This document shows, one piece after another, positions 14,208-20,558 of a stretch of 20,558 bases of DNA. The DNA lies in NCBI GenBank assembly GCA_900551395.1, contig URVX01000003.1, positions 1-20,558 of the forward strand, in the 5' to 3' direction. Source of the DNA: an uncultured Subdoligranulum sp. Lineage in GTDB: Bacteria; Bacillota; Clostridia; Christensenellales; CAG-314. The position numbers were made by a program, and so were the translations under genes. How positions within the stretch are numbered: the stretch's first letter is position 1; the number at the start of each line of letters is the position of its first letter. The notes under the pieces were generated by a model, which was not told the origin of the DNA, made no database searches, and saw nothing but the letters and a program-made list of their open reading frames with translations.

Positions 14208-14243
14208 GGCATTTCCGCATACGGTCGAAGCAGGCGTTTTTTT
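14187..14243 (+). terminator. Riboswitch expression-platform terminator, overlapping the aptamer
   Basis: A long three-part stem can form: GCCTGC (14187-14192) with GCAGGC (14230-14235), TCGACT (14196-14201) with GGTCGA (14223-14228), and TATGCGG (14203-14209) with CCGCATA (14215-14221), closed by a CATTT loop and followed by G and seven T (14237-14243). Its left side uses L3, the 3' side of P3, C74 and the 3' strand of P1. Aptamer and terminator therefore cannot coexist, and ligand binding should allow readthrough. Confidence 0.88.
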
Positions 14244-14300
14244 AAGTCCGGAGATTGAACGCGGAAAAAAAGACAAAGCTTAAACAAAAGGAATCGATTT

Positions 14301-15689
14301 ATGAAAACGGATATTTTGATTGTAGGCGCGGGGCCTGCCGGAATTTTTACTGCTCTCGAGCTGTTGAAAAAGGGAGACAAACGAAAAATAACCATCGTCG
14401 AAAAGGGAGCCGCCATAGAAAACAGAATTTGCCCCAAGGGCAAAACGGGAGTATGCGCAGGCTGCAAAAATTGCAGCATAACGACGGGCTTTTCCGGCGC
14501 GGGAGCATTCTCCGACGGAAAGCTTTCTCTTTCGGAGGACGTGGGCGGAGACCTGCCCGACCTTGTGGGACGGGACGTCGTAAGAGAAGCCATTGCCTAC
14601 ACCGACAAAATTTATCTCGACTTCGGCGCGGATTCAAAGGTGGAGGGCATCGGAGACAACGAAAAAATCAAGGAAATCAGAAAAAAAGCCATACAGGCGA
14701 ATTTAAAGCTGGTAGACTGTCCTATCAGACATCTGGGTACGGAAAAGGCGCAGGAAATCTACTCGGCGATAGAAAAATTCTTGCTTAAAAGCGGGGTGGA
14801 AATCCTGTTCGGCACGGACTGCACCGACCTTATTATCCGCGACGGAGAGTGCTTAGGCGCGCACATCCTTTCGGACGGCAAGCCGGAGCTTGTTTATGCT
14901 CAAAAAACAATCGTCGCAACGGGCAGACGCGGCGCCGACTGGCTTGCAAAAATTTGCGAAAAACACTCTATTCCGCACAAACCGGGCACGGTGGACATAG
15001 GTGTCAGGGTTGAAGTCAGAAACGAGGTTATGGAAGAAGTAAACAACATCCTTTACGAATCCAAGCTCATTGGCTACCCAAAGCCGTTCAAAAACAAGGT
15101 GCGTACCTTTTGCCAGAATCCGGGAGGCTTTGTAGCTCAGGAAAACTATGACAACAACCTCGCGGTAGTCAACGGACACTCCTTTAAGGAAAAAAAGAGC
15201 GGCAACACCAATCTTGCCATACTTTGCTCCCACAACTTTACAGAGCCTTTCAATCAGCCCATAGAATATGCCAAAAAAATAGGCGAGCTCACCAATATGC
15301 TTGGCAGCGGAAGAATACTCGTTCAACGCTACGGCGATATCCTCGACGGCAAACGTACGTGGCAAAAGGAGCTTGACCGCAGCAACGTGCGCCCCACTCT
15401 GACCGACGCGGTCGCAGGAGATATAACGTCCGCCATGCCCTATCGCGCTATGGTGTCTATTCTCAGCTTCATAAAAGACGTGGACACTGTGGTGCCCGGC
15501 TTTGCAAGCAACGAAACTCTGCTTTACTCGCCCGAGCTGAAATTTTATTCCAACAAAATTCAGATGGACGAAAACCTTGACACAGACATAAAAAACCTGC
15601 ACTGTCTCGGAGACAGCACGGGCTGGACGCGCGGACTGATGATGGCGTCCGTCATGGGAGTGCTTCTGGCGCGAAAACTGACGAAATAA
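14301..15689 (+). CDS. FAD-dependent dehydrogenase, COG2509 type, under riboswitch control
   Basis: A 462-residue protein with an N-terminal FAD-binding Rossmann fold, ILIVGAGPAGIFTALELLKK (GxGxxG at 9-14) and the acidic end TIVEKG. A second nucleotide-contact segment is TIVATGRRG, and a C-terminal LHCLGDSTGWTRGLMMA closes the FAD site. A cysteine-rich stretch (C44, C52, C55, C58) followed by GAGAFSDGKL is the hallmark I associate with COG2509, a family annotated only as uncharacterised FAD-dependent or NAD(FAD)-utilising dehydrogenases. The cysteines could hold a metal or Fe-S centre, which is untested. AAAAGGAA lies about seven bases before ATG. The only gene of its transcript, it stands behind a purine-type riboswitch, so its reaction probably concerns purines or responds to purine supply. 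That link is inference. Confidence 0.88.
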   Translation: MKTDILIVGAGPAGIFTALELLKKGDKRKITIVEKGAAIENRICPKGKTGVCAGCKNCSITTGFSGAGAFSDGKLSLSEDVGGDLPDLVGRDVVREAIAYTDKIYLDFGADSKVEGIGDNEKIKEIRKKAIQANLKLVDCPIRHLGTEKAQEIYSAIEKFLLKSGVEILFGTDCTDLIIRDGECLGAHILSDGKPELVYAQKTIVATGRRGADWLAKICEKHSIPHKPGTVDIGVRVEVRNEVMEEVNNILYESKLIGYPKPFKNKVRTFCQNPGGFVAQENYDNNLAVVNGHSFKEKKSGNTNLAILCSHNFTEPFNQPIEYAKKIGELTNMLGSGRILVQRYGDILDGKRTWQKELDRSNVRPTLTDAVAGDITSAMPYRAMVSILSFIKDVDTVVPGFASNETLLYSPELKFYSNKIQMDENLDTDIKNLHCLGDSTGWTRGLMMASVMGVLLARKLTK

Positions 15690-15748
15690 AAGTAAGGCAA
15701 GTTCTTTAAATGCGTATGCAAACGGACACACAAAATCCGAATTTGAAT

Positions 15749-15894
15749 TTAAGCCGTCAAATAAACGTATCCGTTGGCAAGGTCGGTCACTTCGTTGCCG
15801 TCAGCGTCCGAATTTTATATGTCACTTCGCCGTATTTAGCATATTCTTTGACGTTTGCCGCCGCCGCTCTCGCCGGTATGACTTTGCCAAACTT
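15749..15894 (-). pseudogene. Frameshifted remnant of a repeat-type (possibly cell-surface) protein
   Basis: On the minus strand two adjoining frames give protein-like sequence: first ANVKEYAKYGEVTYK, then after a -1 shift near 15811 SDADGNEVTDLANGYVYLTA and a TAA at 15749-15751. Together they read like the end of an Ig-like or repeat domain of a surface protein. One lost base would explain the shift. A stop codon at 15895-15897 cuts the first frame on its upstream side, and I see no start or Shine-Dalgarno site, so the rest has decayed or been deleted. The family name is a guess from the look of the sequence. Confidence 0.45.
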
Positions 15895-15967
15895 CTACTA
15901 CCACTATACAAACTTTCTTTCTTCCGCGTCCTGAAATGTCTCTTAACCGACGCATTGGAAATCAAAG

Positions 15968-16002
15968 AGAAAAGGAAACCGTTTTGAACGGTTTCCTTTT
16001 CT
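15968..16002. terminator. Strong bidirectional terminator between FAD dehydrogenase and pyr operon
   Basis: A perfect 16-bp stem (15968-15983 with 15987-16002) closes on a TTG loop. It begins AGAAAAGG and ends CCTTTTCT, so both strands have a T-rich 3' side. It lies between converging transcripts. Confidence 0.88.
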
Positions 16003-16003
16003 G

Positions 16004-16067
16004 ATTAAAGGCTTCTTCCCAAAAAATTATTTTGAATTTTTTTTCAATTTGACTATGTGCCTTTAAT
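16004..16067. repeat. 9-bp inverted repeat around an A/T-rich core behind pyrB
   Basis: ATTAAAGGC (16004-16012) and GCCTTTAAT (16059-16067) are perfect inverted copies 46 bases apart. Inside, TTGAA and TTCAA can also pair around a T run. It may be a weak secondary structure at the 3' end of the pyr transcript. Confidence 0.4.
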
Positions 16068-16078
16068 GCAAAGTCTTT

Positions 16079-17143
16079 TCAATCCAGAGCGGTTTCGCAG
16101 TAAGAGCATCTTTCCGCGCCGTCGTCCGAAAACGACATTTTTTCAAGAGACGGCTCGGCGTTGGTCACGCACCTTGCATTGGGACAAATCTTTTCGGTGC
16201 GCGCGCCCTTCAAAACGAAATCGTTTTTTTCGTCGACGTTTTTAAGAAGACTTAATAGCAGCGCCATACGCGCGAACTTGCCGTAGCCTACCTGCTCGAA
16301 ATAACGCGCGCGTCTGTCGTCGTCAACGTCCGTTGCTATTTCGTTTACGCGGGGCAGCGGATGCAGGACGATCATGTCCTCTTTGGCTTGCCTGAGCTTT
16401 TCTCTCGTCAAAACGTAGCTGTCTTTAAGCCTTTCGTATTCGTCCGCGTCGGGAAATCTTTCGCGCTGTATACGCGTCATGTACAGCACGTCAAGACTCG
16501 GCATATATTCCGACAGACTTGTCGTCTCCACCGTCTCAGCACCCTTTTGCTCTATCGCCTTTTTCATATATTCCGGCAGTCTCAGCTCCTCGGGAGAGAT
16601 GAGCACAAAGCTGTTTCCGTCGTAACGCAAAAGCGCGTTCAACAAAGAGTGCACCGTCCGTCCGTATTTCAGGTCGCCGACAATGCCGACCCTGAGCTTG
16701 TCAAGGCGTCCCTTTTCGGCATGTATTGTGACAAGGTCGGTAAGCGTCTGCGTGGGGTGACAGTGACCGCCGTCTCCCGCGTTGACAACGGGCACGCGCG
16801 ACCTTTTCGCCGCCGCCCACACCGCGCCGTCTTTGGGGTGGCGCATTGCTATAACGTCGGCAAAGCAGCTGACCACGCGAGCGGTGTCCCCCACCGTTTC
16901 GCCCTTGGCAGTGCTCGAACTGTCGGCGGAGGAAAAGCCCAGCACGCGGCCGCCCAGCTCCAGCATGGCTGCCTCGAAGCTCAGGCGCGTTCTCGTGCTC
17001 GGTTCGAAAAACAGCGTGGCAAGCGTTTTTCCCTCGAGAGCGCGTGCGTACGCTTTTCTGTCAGACATGATTTTTTCCGCGAGACCTACAAGCGAATCTA
17101 TTTCCTTTAAACTCAAATCGGTTATATCAAGTAAATGCTTCAT
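16079..17143 (-). CDS. pyrB: Aspartate carbamoyltransferase with fused PyrI-like zinc ribbon
   Basis: It condenses carbamoyl phosphate with aspartate, the committed step of pyrimidine synthesis. Residues 1 to about 300 are a full catalytic chain: STRTR (49-53) binds carbamoyl phosphate, HPTQTLTDL and HPLPRVNEI complete the two domains. Beyond that lies an extra tail of about 50 residues with C320-x4-C325-x20-C346-x2-C349 in CPNARCVTNAEP and RCSYCE, matching the zinc domain of the regulatory chain PyrI. PyrI's nucleotide-binding allosteric domain is absent. The protein has 354 residues against about 310 for plain PyrB. ATG lies nine bases after the pyrE stop, with GGAG four bases before it. 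It is the last gene of the operon. Confidence 0.95.
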   Translation of the reverse strand: MKHLLDITDLSLKEIDSLVGLAEKIMSDRKAYARALEGKTLATLFFEPSTRTRLSFEAAMLELGGRVLGFSSADSSSTAKGETVGDTARVVSCFADVIAMRHPKDGAVWAAAKRSRVPVVNAGDGGHCHPTQTLTDLVTIHAEKGRLDKLRVGIVGDLKYGRTVHSLLNALLRYDGNSFVLISPEELRLPEYMKKAIEQKGAETVETTSLSEYMPSLDVLYMTRIQRERFPDADEYERLKDSYVLTREKLRQAKEDMIVLHPLPRVNEIATDVDDDRRARYFEQVGYGKFARMALLLSLLKNVDEKNDFVLKGARTEKICPNARCVTNAEPSLEKMSFSDDGAERCSYCETALD

Positions 17144-17152
17144 AAGGCTCCG

Positions 17153-17782
17153 TCAGTTTTTTATCCAGCTTTCGTCGGAGGGATTGTCTCTGAATTTCAG
17201 CACCCTTTCCACGTCCGCCGCCGAAATCAGATTTTCCTCTTGGGCGACCTCGCAAAGCTCGTCGAGACAAGACAGGCTGACGTTTTTCACTCCCGCCTCG
17301 GCAAGTCTTTCCTCGCTCCTTTTCATGTTGTAGGAAAAAATGCTGACAATTCCGAGCACTTCCGCTCCCGATTCGCGCAGCGCGTCCACAACCTCGACGA
17401 CGCTGCCGCCCGTGCTTATCAAATCCTCCACAACCACTACCTTTTCGCCCTTTTCCAGCCTGCCCTCTATGCGGTTGGCTCTGCCGTGGTCTTTGGCGCC
17501 GCTTCTCACGTATCCCGTAGGCAAACGCAGAATATGCGCCGCGATTGCGCCGTGCGCTATGCCCGCCGTGCTTGTGCCGAACAATGCCTCCGCCTGCGGA
17601 TAATGAGTTTTTACCGTACGGGCAATGGCGTTTTCCACGACGTCTCGGGCTTCAACGTCGGACAAAACCAGTCTGTTGTCGCAGTAAATGGGGCTTTTTA
17701 TGCCGCTCGCCCACACAAAGGGCTGCTCCGGTCTCAAAAAGACCGCTCCTATCTTCAAAAGAAATTTCGCTACTTCCTTCAT
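17153..17782 (-). CDS. pyrE: Orotate phosphoribosyltransferase
   Basis: It joins orotate to PRPP to give OMP. The 209-residue chain has the PRPP-binding loop VVVVEDLISTGGS (115-127). N-terminal SGIKSPIYCDNR (26-37) and the flexible-loop region GAKDHGRANRIEG (95-107) are also family features. Length is normal. ATG at 17782 overlaps the pyrF stop (ATGA). Only a weak AGG precedes it, so translation probably depends on coupling to pyrF. The next enzyme, PyrF, is encoded just upstream, as expected for the OMP-to-UMP pair. Confidence 0.96.
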   Translation of the reverse strand: MKEVAKFLLKIGAVFLRPEQPFVWASGIKSPIYCDNRLVLSDVEARDVVENAIARTVKTHYPQAEALFGTSTAGIAHGAIAAHILRLPTGYVRSGAKDHGRANRIEGRLEKGEKVVVVEDLISTGGSVVEVVDALRESGAEVLGIVSIFSYNMKRSEERLAEAGVKNVSLSCLDELCEVAQEENLISAADVERVLKFRDNPSDESWIKN

Positions 17783-18501
17783 TTTTCAAACCTGCTTAAA
17801 AATTCTTCTACGCAGCGGCGATAAGCCGCAACGGGGTTTTGCGCCTGAGTTATCGGTCTGCCCACCACAATGAAATCGCTGCCAAGCGCTCTCGCCGCGT
17901 CGGGCGTGGTTACTCTGACCTGATCGCCCTTTTCACCGTCCGCAAAACGAATGCCCGGCGTGACGGTGAGAAACGTCTCTTTACACGCTTCCTTGACAAG
18001 ACGCGCTTCGAGCGGACTGCAAACAACGCCGTCCAGACCGCTTTGCGCCGCGTTCTGAGCGTAAGACGCCACAGTCGTTTCCATGTCGCAGCTTATCAAC
18101 AGCTCGTTTTTCAGCATTTTTTCGCTGGTGGACGTGAGCTGCGTCACGGCGATAAGCAGCGGTCTCGTCCCGTCGGGACGCGCAAGTCCCTCGCAAGCGC
18201 GCTTCATCATTTCCGCGCCGCCTGCGGCGTGCAGATTTACCATATCCGCGCCAAGCATAGACAAAACCTTCATAGCGCGGCCGACAGTGTTGGGTATGTC
18301 GTGCAGCTTGAGATCCAAAAACACGTCGAAGCCCTCTCCCTTGAGCCGCCTTACCACGTCGGGACCGACGGAGTAAAACAGCTCCATACCCACCTTCAGA
18401 AAGGGCTTCCTTTCTTCTTTGGCAAACAGCTTTACAAAAGCGTCAAGCTCCGCTTCCGACGGAAAATCGCAGGCTATGATTACGTCTTTGTTTTTTTTCA
18501 A
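17779..18501 (-). CDS. pyrF: Orotidine 5'-phosphate decarboxylase
   Basis: It decarboxylates OMP to UMP, the last step of the pathway. The 240-residue TIM barrel shows the catalytic array in FLDLKLHDIPNT (D63, K65, D68), the first-strand aspartate in IIACDF, and the phosphate-binding VTPGIRF and IVVGRPITQ. The start is TTG at 18501: its last two bases form part of the pyrD stop (TTGA), AGGAGG (18511-18516) lies nine bases upstream, and no ATG is near enough. A TTG start with a perfect Shine-Dalgarno may set its level relative to pyrD. Confidence 0.96.
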   Translation of the reverse strand: MKKNKDVIIACDFPSEAELDAFVKLFAKEERKPFLKVGMELFYSVGPDVVRRLKGEGFDVFLDLKLHDIPNTVGRAMKVLSMLGADMVNLHAAGGAEMMKRACEGLARPDGTRPLLIAVTQLTSTSEKMLKNELLISCDMETTVASYAQNAAQSGLDGVVCSPLEARLVKEACKETFLTVTPGIRFADGEKGDQVRVTTPDAARALGSDFIVVGRPITQAQNPVAAYRRCVEEFLSRFEK

Positions 18502-19412
18502 GAGTGCGCTCCTCCTATGATATCGCTCAATTTTTTTATTCCGTACCTGTCCATAACGCGGGGCAGGCTTTCGATAATCTCCTTGCAGGCGAAAGGATTT
18601 GTCAGATTTGCCGCGCCGACCTGAACCGCCGTCGCTCCGGCAAGCATCATTTCCACCGCGTCCTCAGCGGTTTCCACTCCGCCCATGCCCATAATGGGGA
18701 TTTTAACGGCATCGAAAACGTCGTAAACCATGCGCAGCGCCACGGGGAAAATCGCCCCGCCCGACAAACCGCCCTTTTTGTTGGCAAGCACGGGCTTTCT
18801 CGTTTTCAAATCTATCCTCATCCCCAAAAGGGTGTTTATCAGACTGAGTCCGTCCGCGCCTTGTGCCTCGCACGCCCTTGCGATTTCCGTTATGTCGGTG
18901 ACGTTGGGGCTGAGCTTGACGTAAACAGGCTTTTTCACGGCGGCTTTGACGGCGCTCGTGACGCGGGCGGCGCTTTTGGCGTCGGTTCCGAAGGACATGC
19001 CGCCGTTGTGCACGTTGGGGCAGCTGACGTTTATCTCAATCAACCCCACCTGCGCGCAATTGTCGAATATCTCGGCGCAGCGCACGTACTCGTCTACCGA
19101 AAAGCCGCTCACGTTGGCAACAACCTTTTTGCCGAAAAGCTCCGCAAGTCTCGGCAGCTCCTCACTCGCCACGGCATACGCTCCCGGGTTCTGCAAGCCG
19201 ACGGAGTTGAGCATGCCTCCTTTCGTCTCCGCTATGCGGGGCGTCGGATTTCCGTCGCGCGCAGACAGCGTCGTGCCCTTGAAGCTGATGCTGCCCAAAA
19301 TGTTTAAATCGTAAAATTCCGAAAAAGCGCAGCCGAAGCCGAAGGTTCCGCTTGCGGGGATTATCGGATTGTCAAGCGAAAGCCCGCTGAGATTTACCTT
19401 TGTGTCTGCCAT
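18498..19412 (-). CDS. pyrD: Dihydroorotate dehydrogenase, class 1B catalytic subunit
   Basis: An FMN enzyme that oxidises dihydroorotate to orotate and passes electrons to PyrK. The 304-residue barrel has PASGTFGFG near the N-terminus, K45 in SFKGTT, the substrate loop MLNSVGLQNPG, and C131 in INVSCPNV, the cysteine base of class 1 enzymes. FMN contacts are seen in PVYVKLSPN, GMGGVETAEDA and GATAVQVG. An upstream ATG at 19511 is open but lies wholly within pyrK. ATG at 19412 has GGGAG eight bases before it and gives the family's normal N-terminus. It overlaps the end of pyrK by 19 bases, consistent with coupled synthesis of the two subunits. Confidence 0.96.
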   Translation of the reverse strand: MADTKVNLSGLSLDNPIIPASGTFGFGCAFSEFYDLNILGSISFKGTTLSARDGNPTPRIAETKGGMLNSVGLQNPGAYAVASEELPRLAELFGKKVVANVSGFSVDEYVRCAEIFDNCAQVGLIEINVSCPNVHNGGMSFGTDAKSAARVTSAVKAAVKKPVYVKLSPNVTDITEIARACEAQGADGLSLINTLLGMRIDLKTRKPVLANKKGGLSGGAIFPVALRMVYDVFDAVKIPIMGMGGVETAEDAVEMMLAGATAVQVGAANLTNPFACKEIIESLPRVMDRYGIKKLSDIIGGAHS

Positions 19413-20143
19413 ATCAAGCTCTCCCTGTCGAACACCGGTCCGTCGACGCACACGCGCCTTATCCCGTCCTTGGTCTGAACTGCGCAGCCCATACACGCTC
19501 CGAAGCCGCACCCCATGCGCTCCTCGAGGCTAAGCTCGCCCTTGACCTTTGAAACGGCGCACAAGGCTTTGAGCATAGGCTTGGGACCGCAGGCGTAAAA
19601 AAAGTCGTACAAGCCCGCGTCGGGCAGAATATCCGTCACAAGTCCCTTGACGCCTGCCGAGCCGTCCGCTGTCGCGACAGTCACCCTCGCGCCGATTGCT
19701 TTAAGCTCGTCCGCAAGAATAACGTCTGCCGCCGAATTGAAGCCCAGCGCGGCATAAACGGTTCTGCCGCTTTCGACAAGCTTTTTTGCCAGCAACAAAA
19801 GCGGGGGAACACCCACTCCGCCGCCCGCAATCAACGCCGTTTTTTCACATTTTTCAAGCGAAAAGCCGTTGCCAAAGCCTGTGAGAGCTTTAAGCTTCGC
19901 TCCCTTTTTCAAAGAGGACATAAAGTCCGTGCCCTTGCCTACGACTTTGTAAATCAGTCTCAAAGCGCCCTCGGAAAAGTCGCAGACTGAAATCGGACGG
20001 CGCAGGAAAAAACCGTCGAGGGCTATTTCCACAAACTGTCCCGCCGCAGTTATTGCGCCGGTATCTCCCAAAAGCCGCAGGTCAAACACGTCGGCGGCGA
20101 TTTTTTCGTTGCTTTCTACTTCAAAAATAACTTCCTTTTTCAT
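19394..20143 (-). CDS. pyrK: Dihydroorotate dehydrogenase electron-transfer subunit
   Basis: PyrK accepts electrons from PyrD through a 2Fe-2S cluster and FAD and hands them to NAD+. The 249 residues show RRPIS (48-52) for FAD, GGGVGVPP (107-114) and CGPKPM (185-190) of the NAD-binding ferredoxin-reductase fold. The C-terminal cluster C212-x4-C217-x2-C220-x11-C232 is in GCGFGACMGC and RRVCVDGP. All expected ligands are present. ATG at 20143 follows the carB stop by four bases. No clear Shine-Dalgarno is seen, so re-initiation after carB is likely. Confidence 0.95.
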   Translation of the reverse strand: MKKEVIFEVESNEKIAADVFDLRLLGDTGAITAAGQFVEIALDGFFLRRPISVCDFSEGALRLIYKVVGKGTDFMSSLKKGAKLKALTGFGNGFSLEKCEKTALIAGGGVGVPPLLLLAKKLVESGRTVYAALGFNSAADVILADELKAIGARVTVATADGSAGVKGLVTDILPDAGLYDFFYACGPKPMLKALCAVSKVKGELSLEERMGCGFGACMGCAVQTKDGIRRVCVDGPVFDRESLIWQTQR

Positions 20144-20147
20144 TTGC

Positions 20148-20558
20148 TCAATTTCTGCAATCTATCGTGCTGACGGTGATGGTGATTTCCTCCAGCACGT
20201 CAAGCAGGGCGCGCACCGTTTCCAGCGCGGTAAACATGGTTACGTTGTTTTCCACCGCGCAGCGTCTTATCTGATAGCCGTCCGTCTGCTGGTCCACCGA
20301 GTCTATGTCTCTGGTGTTGACGACGTAATTTACATAGCCCTTTCTTATCGAGTCGAGTATTTCCTCGCTGCCGTCGCTTATTTTCTTTTTGGCGCGCGTC
20401 TTGACTCCCCTGCTCTTAAGATAATTCGCGGTGCCCTGCGTCGCCTCGATGTTGAAGCCCAGCCTGTAAAACCGCTGAATAAGAGGAAAAGCCTCCTCCT
20501 TGTCCTTGTCGGCTATTGTGACGAACACCGTGCCGTAGTTGACGACGTTCATGCCGGA
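20148..20558 (-). CDS. carB: Carbamoyl phosphate synthase large subunit, C-terminal end (partial)
   Basis: The frame is open to the window edge. About 136 residues are seen, the MGS-like allosteric domain that closes CarB: GTVFVTIADKDKEEAFPLI, then FNIEATQGTANYLKSRG, and NYVVNTRD. In the family this domain binds regulators such as UMP or IMP. CarB makes carbamoyl phosphate from ammonia, bicarbonate and two ATP, which PyrB at the end of this operon uses. The internal ATG at 20552 is not the start, since two further codons in frame (Ser-Gly) precede it and the full protein has over 1000 residues. The stop is TGA at 20148-20150. Confidence 0.94.
   Translation of the reverse strand, partial: SGMNVVNYGTVFVTIADKDKEEAFPLIQRFYRLGFNIEATQGTANYLKSRGVKTRAKKKISDGSEEILDSIRKGYVNYVVNTRDIDSVDQQTDGYQIRRCAVENNVTMFTALETVRALLDVLEEITITVSTIDCRN

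Larger units (their letters stand above)
15690..16078. other. Intergenic region with gene remnant, terminator and inverted repeat
   Basis: This 389-base stretch separates the FAD dehydrogenase from the end of the convergent pyrimidine operon. It holds a frameshifted minus-strand remnant (15749-15894), a strong terminator (15968-16002) and a 9-bp inverted repeat (16004-16012 / 16059-16067) around an A/T-rich core. No terminator sits directly behind the dehydrogenase gene, so its transcript should run to 16002. Confidence 0.6.

Noticed and set aside
14853..15731. Long minus-strand open frame of 292 codons
   Set aside because: It lies almost wholly opposite the FAD dehydrogenase, which has clear motifs; the minus-strand product has none and no ribosome-binding site.
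15710..15934. Plus-strand open frame of 74 codons after the FAD dehydrogenase
   Set aside because: No Shine-Dalgarno at a useful distance, unlikely composition, and the opposite strand carries better protein-like sequence in two frames.
16004..16067. Small mobile element (MITE) behind pyrB
   Set aside because: The 9-bp inverted ends lack a clear target-site duplication and no second copy lies in the window; a weak RNA fold is a simpler reading.
19413..19511. 33-residue N-terminal extension of PyrD
   Set aside because: It lies inside pyrK, is Arg-rich and unlike PyrD; ATG 19412 has a ribosome-binding site.
1..20558. CRISPR array, tRNA, rRNA, insertion sequence or defence island
   Set aside because: No regularly spaced repeats, cloverleaf folds, transposase motifs or defence-type protein sets were seen; most genes are housekeeping or transport.

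Overview
The window looks like chromosomal DNA of a Clostridia-type Firmicute. The signs are an addB-addA pair in the Firmicute order, a class 1B dihydroorotate dehydrogenase with its PyrK electron-transfer subunit, a purine-riboswitch-type leader, an AbrB-like regulator in front of an ABC-2 transporter, Gram-positive Shine-Dalgarno sites and sigma-A-type promoters. The standard stop codons, including TGA, are used. I cannot name the genus. I found no tRNA, rRNA, insertion sequence, prophage or CRISPR array.

Layout. At 1-431 a small protein gene is present as a near-identical tandem pair, the first copy cut by the window edge. A HAD-type phosphatase gene (506-1366, +) then converges on a patatin-like lipase gene (1422-2198, -) across a shared terminator. 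A small XRE repressor gene follows (2418-2627, +). Next comes a minus-strand DNA-repair operon, addB - addA - membrane protein (10059 down to 2696). It starts from a consensus promoter placed so close to addB that the mRNA should be leaderless. Divergent from it, with directly abutting -35 boxes, is an orphan lipoprotein gene (10163-11377, +). A minus-strand set follows: AbrB-like regulator, ABC ATPase, ABC-2 permease, and a membrane protein with its own promoter (13990 down to 11642).

Divergent from the AbrB gene is a plus-strand unit: promoter, purine-type riboswitch aptamer, intrinsic terminator, and a COG2509-type FAD-dependent dehydrogenase (14080-15689). The terminator shares bases with the aptamer, which implies a ligand-ON switch, although the specificity base reads as the guanine class. 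Behind it, 15690-16078 holds a frameshifted gene remnant, a strong bidirectional terminator and a loose inverted repeat.

The right end (16079-20558, -) is a compact pyrimidine operon transcribed carB - pyrK - pyrD - pyrF - pyrE - pyrB, mostly with overlapping stop and start codons. It covers carbamoyl phosphate synthesis (large subunit, partial), aspartate transcarbamoylation, dihydroorotate oxidation, and the conversion of orotate to UMP. pyrC and carA are not in view. PyrB carries an extra C-terminal zinc ribbon like the one in PyrI. The items I find most worth following up are the riboswitch/COG2509 unit, the addB/lipoprotein promoter pair and the PyrB fusion.
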